From positions 868,001 to 932,000 of the forward strand of contig NZ_CP160631.1 in assembly GCF_040783975.1 (NCBI RefSeq): a stretch of 64,000 bases of DNA. Direction: 5' to 3'. This DNA is from Pantoea sp. Ep11b. Its GTDB lineage: Bacteria; Pseudomonadota; Gammaproteobacteria; Enterobacterales; Enterobacteriaceae. The notes below the pieces were generated by a model. That model ran no database searches and was not told the origin of the DNA. It saw only the letters and a program-made list of their open reading frames with translations. A program made the translations under genes and the position numbers. Each line of letters begins with the position of its first letter. The first letter of the stretch is position 1. Below, in pieces: positions 1 to 10,634 of the stretch.

Positions 1-2
1 TG

Positions 3-407
3 CTGACGGGACCGGAAGGATCGCGAATTCTGAATATGGCGCTGGCCGAACGGCCCGGCAACCGGGTGGCGCAGGCGGCCCGCTGGCTGCGGGAAAATTT
101 TCATCAGCCGCTGAGAATCGATCGGCTCGCCAGTCGCGTCGGGATGAGTATCTCTTCGCTGCATCATCACTTCAAAGCCGTTACGGCGATGACGCCGATG
201 CAGTATCAGAAACAGCTGCGGCTGAACGAGGCGCGGCGTCTGATGCTGGTGGAAAAGCTGGATGCCGGCACGGCAGGCTATCGGGTGGGATATCAGAGCG
301 CGTCACAGTTCAGCCGGGAGTATCGCCGCCTGTATGGGCAATCCCCGGCCAGAGACAGTCGTCAGCAGGCGGTGAGTCAGGAGAGCCTGCGCCCACCGCA
401 AAACTGA
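3..407 (+). CDS. AraC-family transcriptional regulator, C-terminal part (5' end outside window)
   Basis: The reading frame is open to the left edge of the window, so only the C-terminal part is seen. It has the two helix-turn-helix units of the AraC/XylS DNA-binding domain: the first around LRIDRLASRVGMSISSLHHH and the second ending in the typical YQSASQFSREYRRLYGQSP signature. The residues before it (LTGPEGSRIL) resemble the end of the AraC_N domain of YqhC-type regulators. The stop codon abuts the yhbW stop on the other strand with no gap. Ligand and target are unknown. The internal ATG at 36 is probably not the real start. Confidence 0.85.
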   Translation: MTGPEGSRILNMALAERPGNRVAQAARWLRENFHQPLRIDRLASRVGMSISSLHHHFKAVTAMTPMQYQKQLRLNEARRLMLVEKLDAGTAGYRVGYQSASQFSREYRRLYGQSPARDSRQQAVSQESLRPPQN

Positions 408-1418
408 TTACAGGCTGTTCGCCGCCTCCATCGCAATGGCAAAGGAGCGCAGACGGGCCTCCGTGTCAAAGATCTGTCCATTGACCATGATTTCATCCGC
501 CTGAGTTTCACGCATCAGAGAGGCCAGACCGTGGCGCACCTTGTCCATATCGCCGACCAGCGACATGCTCAGCGCCTGCTGAACACCATACTGCTCGGAC
601 GGTGACCAGAGGTTATCCATGTTTTCAACAGGTGCCGGTAGCGGACCCGGTTTGCCGCGACGCAGATTGATAAACTGCTGCTGCTGGGAGGTAAACAGGA
701 AGCGCGCATCACGCTCGCTGTCAGCCGCGATCACGTTAATGCAGACGGTGGCATAAGGTTTGTCGAGGCGCGCCGACGGCTGGAAATTCTCGCGGTAAAC
801 GTGCAGCGCCTGGAACAGCTGATCGGGCGCAAAATGGGAGGCAAACGCGAACGGCAGGCCCATTTTTGCCGACAGCTGCGCGCTGTAGAGGCTGGAACCG
901 AGCAGCCAGACCGGGATCTTCAGACCCAGCCCAGGTACGGGCTGAACGGGTAGCTGCGCACCCGGTTCGGCATCAAACCAGCTGATCAGTTCGGCCACAT
1001 CTTCGGGAAAGGTGTCGGCGTGCAGATTGGCCTGATGACGACGCAGCGCCATCATCGTGCGCTGGTCAGAGCCTGGCGCTCTGCCCAGACCGAGGTCGAT
1101 ACGGCCAGGATAGAGAGAGGCCAGCGTGCCAAACTGCTCGGCGACCACCAGCGGGGCGTGGTTCGGCAGCATGATCCCGCCCGACCCCAGCTTCAGCGTT
1201 TCGGTGTTGGCCGCCAGATAGCCAATCAGCACCGCCGTTGCGGCGCTGGCGATCCCTGTCATGTTGTGATGTTCAGCCAGCCAGTAGCGTTGGTAGCCCA
1301 GTTTTTCGGCCTGACGCGCCAGCGCCAGCGAATTGTGGAACGCATCGCGTGCGGTTGCGCCCTGAGGGATCGGGGCAAGATCCAGCACGGACAGGCGAAG
1401 AGGTTTTTTATCAGACAT
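408..1418 (-). CDS. yhbW: Luciferase-like FMN-dependent monooxygenase family protein YhbW
   Basis: This 336-residue protein belongs to the bacterial luciferase-like (LLM) flavin monooxygenase superfamily and closely matches E. coli YhbW (about 335 aa). Family hallmarks are visible: the N-terminal strand [12 protein letters not shown], the [10 protein letters not shown] motif near residue 45, and [20 protein letters not shown] followed by [11 protein letters not shown]. The physiological substrate is unknown. It lies downstream of ubiV on the same strand, as in E. coli, about 115 bp after it, so it may be read from the ubiU promoter or its own. Confidence 0.93.
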   Translation of the reverse strand: MSDKKPLRLSVLDLAPIPQGATARDAFHNSLALARQAEKLGYQRYWLAEHHNMTGIASAATAVLIGYLAANTETLKLGSGGIMLPNHAPLVVAEQFGTLASLYPGRIDLGLGRAPGSDQRTMMALRRHQANLHADTFPEDVAELISWFDAEPGAQLPVQPVPGLGLKIPVWLLGSSLYSAQLSAKMGLPFAFASHFAPDQLFQALHVYRENFQPSARLDKPYATVCINVIAADSERDARFLFTSQQQQFINLRRGKPGPLPAPVENMDNLWSPSEQYGVQQALSMSLVGDMDKVRHGLASLMRETQADEIMVNGQIFDTEARLRSFAIAMEAANSL

Positions 1419-1533
1419 GACTACTCCCGTTGTATGGCACAGGCGTTAAAACCTGCACCATTTAGTATTACGCATCATGCCTTATATTAAAACTGCTAAC
1501 CTCAGCAGGAATATAGCCGGTATGTGCTTTTAC

Positions 1534-2412
1534 TCAGGATAGCAGCGTCATGCCTGCCAGTTTGCGCCAGTAACCGTTACAATCGCTACCTTTCGCCACC
1601 ATTAACGGCGCCTCGCCGTTTTCATTGGCGCGGAAACGATCGATTTCGGCCAGCGTCGACGTATCCTGCGGAGAGAGCCGCACACAATCGACATGGCTGC
1701 GCATACCGGCCAGATCGTTGCCCAGGTTATAGCAGTAGCCACTCATGGTCTGGATGCCATTGAGGACAAACACCTGCTGCCCCTCCTGAGAGTTGACGCG
1801 GCGGCCTGTGGGATAGCGGATGCAGCAGGTTTCGCACTCATCCCTGGCGAGATTTTCCGAGCGGGCGGTGAAGCAGCGCGCGGAGAGTGCCAGAGGCAGA
1901 TGACCGTAGCCCAGCACCTCGACGTCGAACTGCTGGCGGATTCCCCGCGCCTCACACTGCGCCAGCAGCTGCAGCAGCCAGTCACGCGACATCTCAACCG
2001 GCATGCACCAGCGCGTCATTCCCTCTTTGACCAGCAGTTGCAGCGTGTCGGCGTTATAGACATTCAGCGTCGGCCCCGCGACAAACGGCAGATGGCGCTC
2101 AGCGGCCATGTTGACCGTGCCGATATCATTGGCCTCAATCAGAAATTCGCCGTTTTCCACGTAGCGCTGCAGCTCTTTCAGCTCGGAGGGTGACTGCAGC
2201 AGCGCCAGCGTGCTCAGCACCACCTGTTTGCCGCTGGCCGCGACCGCGCGCGCCAGTTCCATCCAGCGTGCATAGGATGTGGCACGGCGTTTACTGCACA
2301 CTGCTTCGCCAAGGTAGATAATATCCGCGCTGCTTCGGGCGGCCTGTTGATAAAAGTCGTCCAGCGTATCGGTTGGCCAGTACCAGAGCACCGGCCCAAG
2401 GGCATATTGCAT
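1534..2412 (-). CDS. ubiV: UbiV, O2-independent ubiquinone hydroxylation protein (U32 family)
   Basis: UbiV (formerly YhbV) is a peptidase-U32-family [4Fe-4S] protein. With UbiU and UbiT it supports oxygen-independent hydroxylation in ubiquinone synthesis. Cys39 (GEAVCSKRR) and the cluster CFTARSENLARDECETCC near residues 180-197 correspond to the iron-sulfur ligands of the E. coli protein. There are three consecutive ATGs. The third (2412) is chosen because AAGGA then stands 6 nt upstream and the product is 292 aa, as in E. coli. It follows ubiU by about 9 bp, so the two are almost certainly co-transcribed. Confidence 0.95.
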   Translation of the reverse strand: MQYALGPVLWYWPTDTLDDFYQQAARSSADIIYLGEAVCSKRRATSYARWMELARAVAASGKQVVLSTLALLQSPSELKELQRYVENGEFLIEANDIGTVNMAAERHLPFVAGPTLNVYNADTLQLLVKEGMTRWCMPVEMSRDWLLQLLAQCEARGIRQQFDVEVLGYGHLPLALSARCFTARSENLARDECETCCIRYPTGRRVNSQEGQQVFVLNGIQTMSGYCYNLGNDLAGMRSHVDCVRLSPQDTSTLAEIDRFRANENGEAPLMVAKGSDCNGYWRKLAGMTLLS

Positions 2413-2421
2413 CATCATTCC

Positions 2422-3417
2422 TTATTGCCATTCACGGTGATAAGCACCCAGCGTGGTTTGCGTGCCTTCGGAGAGATCGCCCAGCGTCTGCATCCACTGC
2501 GGCGCGATTGCAAACTGGTCCGGCTGCGCCTTGCAGCGATCGATCGCCTGACGCCAGACGCGCGCCACATCCGCGACATAGGCGGGGCTGCGCTGACGGC
2601 CTTCGATCTTCACCGAGGCGATGCCCGCCCGCAGCAGCTCCGGCAGCAGCTCCAGCGTGTTCAGGCTGGTGGGCTCCTCCAGGACGTGATAGCGCTGGTC
2701 GTTAACCTCATACCGTCCTTTGCACAGCGTCGGATACCCGGCGCTTTCATCCGGGGCGTAGCGGTCGATTAAGACCTCATTCAGACGCGACTCCATACCC
2801 TGCGGCGTCTGCTGCCAGCGCACAAACTTCGCCGGTGAGCAGGCGCCTGCGCTGTTAGGGGATTCGCCGGTGAGCCAGGAAGAGAGAAAGCAGCGGCCTT
2901 CCGCCATGATGCACAGGCTGCCAAAGGCGAACACCTCCAGCGGCACCGGCGTACTGCGCGCCAGCTGTTTCACCTGATGAATCGACAGCACGCGCGGCAG
3001 CACCACGCGCTGCAGGTTAAAGTGGCGATGATAGAAGCGAATCGCCTCCAGATTGGTGGCGGACGCCTGCACTGACAGATGGCGTTCAACCTCCGGATAA
3101 CGCGTTGCGGCGTACTCCAGCGTGGCGATATCCGCCAGGATCAGTGCATCGGCTCCGTTCTGCACGGCGACATCAATCGCCCGTTGCCAGCGTCCCATGC
3201 CATCCGGGTGGGCAAAGGTATTGATTGCAACGTGCAGTTTGCGGCGATGCTGATGCAGATAGCGCGCCGCTTCCGCCAGCTTTTTGTCGGTAAAATTCAG
3301 GCCCGCAAAGTGGCGGGCGTTGGTGTCATCTTTCAGCCCCACATACACCGCATCCGCGCCATTCTCTACGGCGGTGCGTACTGCGGGTAAGTTTCCTGCC
3401 GGGCAGAGCAGTTCCAT
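2422..3417 (-). CDS. ubiU: UbiU, O2-independent ubiquinone hydroxylation protein (U32 family)
   Basis: UbiU (YhbU) is the partner of UbiV in the anaerobic ubiquinone hydroxylase. From the chosen ATG (MELLCPAGNL) the protein is 331 aa, as in E. coli. The four cysteines C169, C176, C193 and C232 fall exactly where the [4Fe-4S] ligands are placed in the E. coli protein. A longer in-frame extension upstream of 3417 exists but has no family similarity. The gene diverges from ubiT across about 200 bp that must hold both promoters. I saw no convincing FNR palindrome there, although anaerobic control is expected from the E. coli system. Confidence 0.96.
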   Translation of the reverse strand: MELLCPAGNLPAVRTAVENGADAVYVGLKDDTNARHFAGLNFTDKKLAEAARYLHQHRRKLHVAINTFAHPDGMGRWQRAIDVAVQNGADALILADIATLEYAATRYPEVERHLSVQASATNLEAIRFYHRHFNLQRVVLPRVLSIHQVKQLARSTPVPLEVFAFGSLCIMAEGRCFLSSWLTGESPNSAGACSPAKFVRWQQTPQGMESRLNEVLIDRYAPDESAGYPTLCKGRYEVNDQRYHVLEEPTSLNTLELLPELLRAGIASVKIEGRQRSPAYVADVARVWRQAIDRCKAQPDQFAIAPQWMQTLGDLSEGTQTTLGAYHREWQ

Positions 3418-3623
3418 AGGTGTTCCTCTCAACATGCAGACGGGCGTCGAGTCTAGGCATCCGGCCTGATGCGCATGTTGATTTAAGGCAGTGAAATGCC
3501 AGTTCATCCCCCCGGATGGCGCTTTTTTTTCCCCTGATGACGGCGGTTTTTATTGATCCCGGCCGAGGCGCGCAGAAAAGGATATGGCAATATACGTAAA
3601 ATTTTCTGAAGGGAGTGATGAAA

Positions 3624-4148
3624 GTGTTAGAGCGGTTACATGCCCATTTTGTGAAAAACGGTCCTAAAATCTTAGGCTTACCCGCAGCGCTTACCCCCTT
3701 TCCGCTCAGGAAGCGGCTTCTGCAACAACTCTTAAACTGGCAATTTCGTCATGCTTTGGCTGAAGGTGAGTTAGACTTTCTGAACGGTCGCCTGCTGGGT
3801 ATCGGGATTGCCGATCTTAATCTGCAATGGATAACCACGCTGGAGGATGGCCGACTGGCGGTATTGCAACAGTCCGAAGCGGATGTCTGGTTTCGGGGCA
3901 ATGCCAATGATCTGTTGCTTGTGGCAGCACGTAAAGCAGATCCCGATATGCTGTTCTTTCAACGCCGGCTGGTGATTGAAGGGGACACTGAACTGGGACT
4001 TGAGGTGAAAAACGTAATGGATGCTATTGAACCCGAGGCTATGCCCACCGCGTTACGCACGGCGATTCAGCAGATGGCGGCGTTTGTTGAAGCCGGGATG
4101 AAACAGGACGCGAAGGCCATTCAGGCGCGCGCAGGTGCCGCATGTTGA
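3624..4148 (+). CDS. ubiT: UbiT, SCP2-domain ubiquinone biosynthesis accessory factor
   Basis: UbiT (YhbT) is a small SCP2-type lipid-binding protein required for anaerobic ubiquinone synthesis. It probably presents the isoprenoid intermediate to UbiUV. The motif DPDTLFFQRRLVIEGDTELGL is nearly intact here (residues about 112-130). Three nearby starts are possible: GTG 3615, ATG 3618 and GTG 3624. GTG 3624 is preferred because GGGAG lies 8 nt upstream and the product MLERL... is 174 aa, matching E. coli MLDKL.... The end overlaps the start of yhbS by 7 bp. Confidence 0.93.
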   Translation: MLERLHAHFVKNGPKILGLPAALTPFPLRKRLLQQLLNWQFRHALAEGELDFLNGRLLGIGIADLNLQWITTLEDGRLAVLQQSEADVWFRGNANDLLLVAARKADPDMLFFQRRLVIEGDTELGLEVKNVMDAIEPEAMPTALRTAIQQMAAFVEAGMKQDAKAIQARAGAAC

Positions 4149-4631
4149 TCCGTAGCGAAATTGGTATGGATGCGGCTGGTATCGATGCGCTGCTGAAGCG
4201 CTGCTTCGCCACGTCCGCCGAGGCGGAACTGACGCAGGCGCTGCGTGAAGATGGCCTGCTGACCTTAGGCGTGGTCGCCACGGATGATGAAGGGCAGGTG
4301 CTGGGCTACGCCGCCTTCAGCCCGGTCAGCGTTCAGGGTGACGATCGCGGCTGGGTCGGACTGGCTCCGCTGGCCGTCGACGAGACGCTGCGCGGTCAGG
4401 GTATCGCCAGCAAACTCATTTATGAGGGGCTGGACACGCTCAACGAGTTTGGCTACAGCGCCGTTGTCGTGCTGGGCGATCCGGCGCTGTTCGGCCGTTT
4501 TGGCTTTGAACCGGCGGCCCGTCACGGTCTGCACAGCCGCTGGCCTGGCACGGAGGCGGCGTTCCAGGTTTACCGTCTGGCGGATAACGCCTTCGATGGG
4601 GCAGAAGGGCAGATCGACTACGCCGAACCCT

Positions 4632-4648
<17 letters not shown>
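4142..4648 (+). CDS. yhbS: GNAT-family N-acetyltransferase YhbS
   Basis: A 168-residue GNAT acetyltransferase-fold protein very similar to E. coli YhbS. The acetyl-CoA binding motif A is visible at [24 protein letters not shown], followed by [18 protein letters not shown]. The acceptor substrate is not evident from sequence. It overlaps ubiT at its start and is likely translationally coupled to it. Its 3' end overlaps the end of yhbQ on the other strand by 17 bp. Confidence 0.93.
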
Positions 4649-5429
<781 letters not shown>

Positions 5430-5431
5430 AA

Positions 5432-5455
5432 CGCCCTTTTCAGCGGAAAAGGGCG
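5432..5455. terminator. Bidirectional hairpin between yhbP and yhbO
   Basis: An inverted repeat (CGCCCTTTTC / GGAAAAGGGCG) with a 3-nt loop sits in the 34-bp gap between two convergent genes. The AAAA at 5428-5431 gives a short U tract for the minus-strand (yhbO) transcript. It is a likely shared terminator. Confidence 0.7.
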
Positions 5456-5463
5456 TCGCAGGC

Positions 5464-5985
5464 TTACAGCGCTTCGAGGATCCGCAGGGATTCGCGATTA
5501 AAGGCTGGCAGATCGGCCGGGGTGCGGCTGGTGACCAGCTTATCGCCATCGACGACCACTTCTTTGTCGTGGAAGTCAGCGCCTGCGTTGATCAGGTCAA
5601 TGGCAACGGCCTTGACCGTCGTCATCTTGCGACCGCGCACGCCATTGGCGCTGATCAGCAGCTGTGGGCCGTGGCAGATAGCAAAGATAGGCTTACCGCT
5701 GGCAACAAACTCTTTGGTAAAGGCGACGAAACGATCGTCACCGCGCAGGGCATCGGGCGAATGGCCGCCTGGCAGTAACAAGGCATCGAACTCCGCCGGG
5801 CTGACATCATCAATGCTGCGATCGATGGTCACTTCCGCTTCGCCTTTTTTGCCCTTCACCACATTACCCGCTTGTTTCTCAATGGTAACCACGTCGAAAC
5901 CGGCGCGTTTGTACACCTCAGCGGGTGAGGTAAACTCTGAGTCTTCAAATTCATCGGTAATCAAAACCGCAACTTTCTTGCTCAT
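5464..5985 (-). CDS. yhbO: DJ-1/PfpI-family protein YhbO (class I glutamine amidotransferase-like)
   Basis: A 173-residue PfpI/DJ-1 superfamily protein, about the same length as E. coli YhbO (172 aa). The nucleophilic cysteine is in the elbow [13 protein letters not shown] (near residue 104), and the conserved acid is in [14 protein letters not shown]. coli YhbO is a stress-resistance protein for which glyoxalase/deglycase activity on glycated molecules has been proposed. The biochemical role is debated. It converges with yhbP and diverges from yraR. Confidence 0.93.
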   Translation of the reverse strand: MSKKVAVLITDEFEDSEFTSPAEVYKRAGFDVVTIEKQAGNVVKGKKGEAEVTIDRSIDDVSPAEFDALLLPGGHSPDALRGDDRFVAFTKEFVASGKPIFAICHGPQLLISANGVRGRKMTTVKAVAIDLINAGADFHDKEVVVDGDKLVTSRTPADLPAFNRESLRILEAL

Positions 5986-6130
5986 TTTTTTCCTCCTAAG
6001 ACATGCAGAGCGCAGGGCGCGCTTTCCGTTAACGCTTGTAAGCCTGGTCGCTGAGCGTGAGAACGCAAGCCAGCCCGTTAAGATCAGCTATCTTTTAACC
6101 TGTGAGCAGCGAAATAAGGACGAATCTGAG

Positions 6131-6766
6131 ATGAATCGCGTATTACTGACCGGTGCCACCGGTTTAGTCGGGTCGCATCTGCTGCGCTTACTGATTGAGG
6201 ATCCGCGTGTCGATGAGATCATCGCACCTACCCGCCGGCCACTGCCCGCGATGCGCAAAGTGGTGAATCTGGTTGAGGCCGATCTGACCGATGTCCTGGG
6301 GCCGCTGCAGGGAGCACTGGATACGGTATTCTGCTGTCTCGGCACCACCCGTAAAGCGGCGGGCAGCAAACAGGCCTTCATTCACGTTGATTACACCCTG
6401 GTGGTGGATACCGGCTTAAGTGGATTACGCCTGGGGGCGAAGCAGATGCTGGTGGTCAGCGCACATGGCGCTAACCGGCACTCGCCGTTTTTATACAATC
6501 GCGTCAAAGGCGAGATGGAGAATGCGCTGCGTCATCAGGGCTGGCCGCGCCTGACGCTGGTACGGCCCTCTCTGCTGCTGGGCGATCGCGCGCAGAAGCG
6601 CGGCGGCGAGAGCCTGATGGCACCGATCTTTTCGCTGCTGCCAGGGAACTGGCAGGCGGTGCAGGCGCGCGACGTGGCGCGCTGTCTGCACCAGCAGGCT
6701 TTTGCGCCAGGTGAAGAGCGCGTCACAATCATTGAATCGGGCGCGATCCCGCGTCACTCAGCGTAG
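6131..6766 (+). CDS. yraR: NAD(P)-binding oxidoreductase-like protein YraR
   Basis: A 211-residue short-chain-dehydrogenase-like protein of the YraR/HTATIP2 type. It begins with the dinucleotide-binding motif [17 protein letters not shown]. Later blocks are [40 protein letters not shown] (YxxxK-like) and [11 protein letters not shown]. The ATG at 6131 gives exactly the E. coli length. The reading frame extends upstream, but that part is antisense to yhbO. The 3' end overlaps the end of nrdG on the other strand by 9 bp. The substrate is unknown. Confidence 0.92.
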   Translation: MNRVLLTGATGLVGSHLLRLLIEDPRVDEIIAPTRRPLPAMRKVVNLVEADLTDVLGPLQGALDTVFCCLGTTRKAAGSKQAFIHVDYTLVVDTGLSGLRLGAKQMLVVSAHGANRHSPFLYNRVKGEMENALRHQGWPRLTLVRPSLLLGDRAQKRGGESLMAPIFSLLPGNWQAVQARDVARCLHQQAFAPGEERVTIIESGAIPRHSA

Positions 6767-7225
6767 CTGCCAGATAATCTGATTACGGCTGCCGCGCCAT
6801 TGCAGCGTGGCATCCTTCTCCTCCTCAATAAAACGGCCATCAATCAGCACGTCCAGAAAGTCCAGCACTGCGCGCTGCGCCGCGTCCAGCTCCTGCATCC
6901 GGTAACCGGTCCAGAGCCAGATATCTTTATCCGGACAGGTCTGCCGCACCCGTTTAACCAGACGACGAATGTGCGGGACGTTGTGCGGATGCAGCGGATC
7001 GCCACCGCTCAGCGACAATCCCTGGCGCGGAATGCGCATGTCCTGCAGATCGGCCAGCAGCTGCTCCTCCATCGCCAGCGTAAAGGGAATACCGGAGTCG
7101 ATGCGCCAGGTGCTCCGGTTGTAGCAGCCACGGCATTGATGTTCGCAGCCGGCGACAAACAGCGTGCAGCGGGTGCCGGGGCCGTTCACGATATCCACAT
7201 CATAGTAGCGGTGGATATGCATCAT
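6758..7225 (-). CDS. nrdG: NrdG, anaerobic ribonucleoside-triphosphate reductase activating protein
   Basis: NrdG is the radical-SAM activase that installs the glycyl radical on NrdD. The iron-sulfur motif appears as [10 protein letters not shown] (CxxxCxxC) near residue 27, followed by [11 protein letters not shown] (the GGE-like motif) and [11 protein letters not shown] 7225 overlaps the nrdD stop as ATGA. The next ATG at 7222 would give 154 aa, as in E. coli, so either start is possible. Residues upstream of these are antisense-like and were excluded. It is co-transcribed and translationally coupled with nrdD. Confidence 0.95.
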   Translation of the reverse strand: MMHIHRYYDVDIVNGPGTRCTLFVAGCEHQCRGCYNRSTWRIDSGIPFTLAMEEQLLADLQDMRIPRQGLSLSGGDPLHPHNVPHIRRLVKRVRQTCPDKDIWLWTGYRMQELDAAQRAVLDFLDVLIDGRFIEEEKDATLQWRGSRNQIIWQLR

Positions 7226-9360
7226 CCCAGCGGCCCCTCTGCCATATGTTTCACCCGACGCTGAACCTCCTGCTGTTTGCCGGCGTTGAAAGGCCGCGCA
7301 TCCGGGCTGCCCAGATAGCCGCAGACCCGCCGGGTCACCGAGACGCGCGCCGGATCGTGGTTGCCGCAGTTGGGGCAGGTAAAGCCGCGACTGGTGCAGG
7401 CGAACTCGCCGTGGAAGCCGCAGTCGTAGCACTCATCGATGGGCGTATTGGTGCCGTAGTAGGGCACGCGGTCATAGCTGTAATCCCAGACATCCTCCAG
7501 CGCCCGGAGGTTGTGCTGCACGTTCGGATATTCGCCGTAACAGATGAACCCGCCGTTCGCCAGCGGTGGATAGGGCGCTTCAAAGTCGATTTTGTCGTAG
7601 GGATTGACCTTTTTCCCGACGTCGAGATGGAAGCTGTTGGTGTAGTAGCCTTTGTCGGTCACGCCCGGCACTACGCCGAACTGCGCAGCATCAAGACGGC
7701 AGAAGCGGTCGCACAGGTTCTCGCTCGGGGTACTGTAGAGGCTGAAGCCGTAGCCGGTCTCCGCTTTCCAGCGGTCGGCCGCCTCACGCATCCGGGCGAT
7801 GATCTCCACCCCTTTGGCGCGCAATGCCACATCATCATAGGGGTGTCGCTGACCGCCGCTGAGCGCATTCAGGGTTTCATGCAGGCCGATAAAGCCCAGC
7901 GACAGTGACGCGCGGCCATTGCGGAAGATCGGACCGACCTCATCATCGGCGTTCAGCCGGACGCCGCAGGCGCCCTCCATGTAGAGGATCGGGGCGACGC
8001 GCGCTTTGGTTTTCTCCAGCCGCGCCACCCGGGTCATCAGCGCCCGCTTAGCCAGCAGCAGCCGCGCATCGAGCAGCGCCCAGAAACGCGCCTCGTCACC
8101 CTCCGCTTCCAGCGCGATACGCGGCAGATTCACGCTGATGACGCCAATATTGTTGCGGCCCTCATGAATCTGCTCGCCATTCTCTTCATATACGCCCAGG
8201 AAGCTGCGGCAGCCCATCGGCGTTTTAAAAGAGCCGGTCACTTTAACCACCTGATCGTAATTGAGGATGTCGGGATACATCCGCTTGCTGGCGCACTCCA
8301 GCGCCAGCTGCTTAATGTCGTAATTCACGTCGCCCGCCCGGCGGTTCACGCCTTCACGAATCGTGAACACCAGTTTGGGGAACACGGCGGTTTTATGATT
8401 TTTACCCAGTCCGGCCAGCCGGTTGCGCAGAATGGACTGCTGAATCAGCCGGGCTGGCCAGCTGGTGCCCAGGCCGAAACCAAAGGTGACAAACGGCGTC
8501 TGCCCGTTGGCGGTGTGCAGTGTATTGACCTCATACTCCAGGGACTGGAAAGCGTCGTAGCACTCTTTCTCTGTCCGCTGGCGCGCATACTGTTCAGCCT
8601 GCGGGATCTGCCACTCTTCGGCGATCGCCAGATGGCGGGCATAGCTCAGCTCAACAAAAGGGGCGAGCACTTCATCGATGCGGTTGATGGTGGTGCCGCC
8701 ATAGATGTGGCTGGCGACCTGGGCGATGATCTGCGCCGTCACCGCAGTGGCGGTGGCGATCGATTTCGGCGGCTCGATCCCGGCGTTGCCCATTTTGAAG
8801 CCGTTGGTCAGCATACCTTTCAGATCGATCAGCATACAGTTGAACATCGGGAAGAAAGGAGCGTAATCCAGATCGTGATAGTGGATCTCGCCGCGTTCAT
8901 GCGCCAGCACCAGATCGCGGGGCAGCATCTGCTGCTGCGCATAGTGCTTCGCGACGATCCCGGCCAGCAGATCGCGCTGAGTCGGGATCACTTTGCTGTC
9001 TTTGTTGGCATTCTCATTCAGCAGCGCCGGATTGGTCTGATCGACCAGGCCGCGAATGGCGTGATGTAACCGGCTCTGACGATCGCGGGCGACATCGCGA
9101 TCGTGGCGATATTCAATCCAGATGCGGGCCAGCTGCGGATAAGGGCCGGCCATCAGTGTCTCTTCGACCGCGCACTGAATCTCATGGATAGCCACTTCCG
9201 GGCGATCGGCCAGCTGCCGGGCCACATGCTCTGCGACCTGAGCGCACCAGGCCTTGTCACTGACCTCTGCTGCCCGCGCCGCGGCCGCCACGGCCTGTTC
9301 GATACGCTGTGCATCAAAGGCCGTCCGGCATCCATCACGCTTGATTACCACCGTTGCCAT
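7222..9360 (-). CDS. nrdD: NrdD, anaerobic (class III) ribonucleoside-triphosphate reductase
   Basis: The oxygen-sensitive reductase that makes dNTPs during anaerobic growth. It is 712 aa, the same length as E. coli NrdD. The N-terminal ATP-cone (VIKRDGCRTAFDAQRIEQAV) provides allosteric control. The C-terminus carries the zinc site (CYDCGFHGEF...CPNCGN) and the glycyl-radical loop RVCGYLG. nrdG follows with a 4-bp overlap. Two similar palindromic elements upstream may be NrdR boxes. Confidence 0.97.
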   Translation of the reverse strand: MATVVIKRDGCRTAFDAQRIEQAVAAAARAAEVSDKAWCAQVAEHVARQLADRPEVAIHEIQCAVEETLMAGPYPQLARIWIEYRHDRDVARDRQSRLHHAIRGLVDQTNPALLNENANKDSKVIPTQRDLLAGIVAKHYAQQQMLPRDLVLAHERGEIHYHDLDYAPFFPMFNCMLIDLKGMLTNGFKMGNAGIEPPKSIATATAVTAQIIAQVASHIYGGTTINRIDEVLAPFVELSYARHLAIAEEWQIPQAEQYARQRTEKECYDAFQSLEYEVNTLHTANGQTPFVTFGFGLGTSWPARLIQQSILRNRLAGLGKNHKTAVFPKLVFTIREGVNRRAGDVNYDIKQLALECASKRMYPDILNYDQVVKVTGSFKTPMGCRSFLGVYEENGEQIHEGRNNIGVISVNLPRIALEAEGDEARFWALLDARLLLAKRALMTRVARLEKTKARVAPILYMEGACGVRLNADDEVGPIFRNGRASLSLGFIGLHETLNALSGGQRHPYDDVALRAKGVEIIARMREAADRWKAETGYGFSLYSTPSENLCDRFCRLDAAQFGVVPGVTDKGYYTNSFHLDVGKKVNPYDKIDFEAPYPPLANGGFICYGEYPNVQHNLRALEDVWDYSYDRVPYYGTNTPIDECYDCGFHGEFACTSRGFTCPNCGNHDPARVSVTRRVCGYLGSPDARPFNAGKQQEVQRRVKHMAEGPLG

Positions 9361-9374
9361 TTTTCTCTCCGTAA

Positions 9375-9420
9375 ACTACATATGGGGTTTGCAGAGATTC
9401 TATTATCTACATGTAGTGAT
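9375..9420 (-). promoter_or_regulatory. Possible pair of NrdR boxes upstream of nrdD
   Basis: Two CTACAT-containing palindromic elements occur 15-60 bp upstream of the nrdD start: CTACATATGGGG (9376-9387) and CTACATGTAGTG (9407-9418). Their centres are 30 bp apart, about three helical turns. This resembles the tandem NrdR boxes known upstream of nrd operons. The match to the consensus is partial. Confidence 0.45.
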
Positions 9421-9616
9421 TGCTGCGAATTAATACGCGCTGATTTGACCTGAAACAAGGAAGCCGCAACCGGGCAGAAAAGGGCGACTGAGGCCAGAAC
9501 CGGTGCCTGGTTGTGGTGACGGGCGGGCGTCAGGGCGCTGCGGCAGGGGAGGCTGCCGCAGGGAAAAAGGGGATGACGTGCTTACACGAAGGCCGACAGA
9601 ACCGGTCCCGGCCGCA

Positions 9617-10618
9617 TCAGGCCGGACCGCTGACGGAGTGGCGACGAACCAGCGTCGGGCTGAACATGTGGGTCACTTCCGGCAGCGGCAGATCGTTGGC
9701 CAGCGCCAGTGCCAGCTGGGCCGCCTGCTGCGCCATCGTGACAATCGGATAGCGGACGGTGGTCAGGCGCGGTCGCACATAGCGGGAGACCAGCACATCA
9801 TCGAAGCCAATCAGCGACATCTCCTCCGGCACGCGGACGCCGTTATCGCTCAGCACCGCCAGCGCACCCGCCGCCATTGAGTCGTTGTAGCAGGCGACGG
9901 CGGTAAAATTCCTGCCGCGTCCCAGCAGTTCGGTCATCGCCTGCTCACCGCCTACCTCATCCGGTTCGCCCCAGGTGACCAGCCGGTCGCTGCACGGCAG
10001 ACCATGCTCTTTCAGCGCGTCGTAATAGCCCTGCAGGCGATCTTCGGCGTCGGAGATGGTGTGGGTCGAGCAGATAAAGGCGATATTCTGATGGCCGAGC
10101 TGGATCAGGTGGCGGGTTGCGAGCCAGGCACCGTAGCGGTCGTCGAGGGCGATGCAGCGCTTTTCAAAGCCTTTGATCAGCCGGTTCAGCAGCACCATAC
10201 CCGGCACCTGCTTCATCAGCACTTCCAGTTCGGCGTCGGGGATTTTCTTGGCGTGAACCACCAGCGCCGCGCAGCGATGCCGCATCAGCTGTTCAATCGC
10301 CTGCCGCTCTTTTTGCTCATTATGGTAACCGTTACCAATCAGCAGGAAGTTACCGGTGTCGCCGGCGACCTCATCCACGGCTTTTACCATGGCACCAAAA
10401 AAGGGATCGGAAACGTCACCGACAATCAGGCCGAGCGTTTCGGTCGATTGCTGCGCCAGCGCGCGTGCGTTGGCGTTCGGGTGGTACTGAAGCTGCTCCA
10501 TCGCCTCACCTACGGCCTGTCGGGAGCTGTCGCTGGCTTTGGGAGAATTATTGATTACACGGGAGACTGTGGCGACAGAAACGCCAGCCAGTCGCGCAAC
10601 ATCCTTTATGGTAGCCAT
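9617..10618 (-). CDS. galR: GalR, LacI-family galactose repressor
   Basis: A 333-residue LacI-family regulator. The N-terminus MATIKDVARLAGVSVATVSRVINNSPKAS is the GalR headpiece, and the C-terminal FSPTLVRRHSVS matches the GalR/GalS ending. Overall identity is clearly to GalR rather than GalS (for example ALVVHAKKIPDAEL and TERLGRGRNFTAVACYND-like blocks). It represses galactose uptake and catabolism genes and responds to D-galactose. The start is fixed by the MATIKDVA family N-terminus. The gene lies next to the aas/omr region as in E. coli. Confidence 0.95.
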   Translation of the reverse strand: MATIKDVARLAGVSVATVSRVINNSPKASDSSRQAVGEAMEQLQYHPNANARALAQQSTETLGLIVGDVSDPFFGAMVKAVDEVAGDTGNFLLIGNGYHNEQKERQAIEQLMRHRCAALVVHAKKIPDAELEVLMKQVPGMVLLNRLIKGFEKRCIALDDRYGAWLATRHLIQLGHQNIAFICSTHTISDAEDRLQGYYDALKEHGLPCSDRLVTWGEPDEVGGEQAMTELLGRGRNFTAVACYNDSMAAGALAVLSDNGVRVPEEMSLIGFDDVLVSRYVRPRLTTVRYPIVTMAQQAAQLALALANDLPLPEVTHMFSPTLVRRHSVSGPA

Positions 10619-10634
10619 GCGTTGACCTGCTTTG

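Noticed and set aside
3418..3623. FNR or NarL site between ubiU and ubiT
   Set aside because: TTGATTTAAGG and TTGATCCCGG have only one good half-site each.
9421..9460. FNR site upstream of nrdD
   Set aside because: Sequences such as TTGACCTGAAAC lack the second half of TTGATNNNNATCAA, so no FNR box is claimed although anaerobic control is expected.
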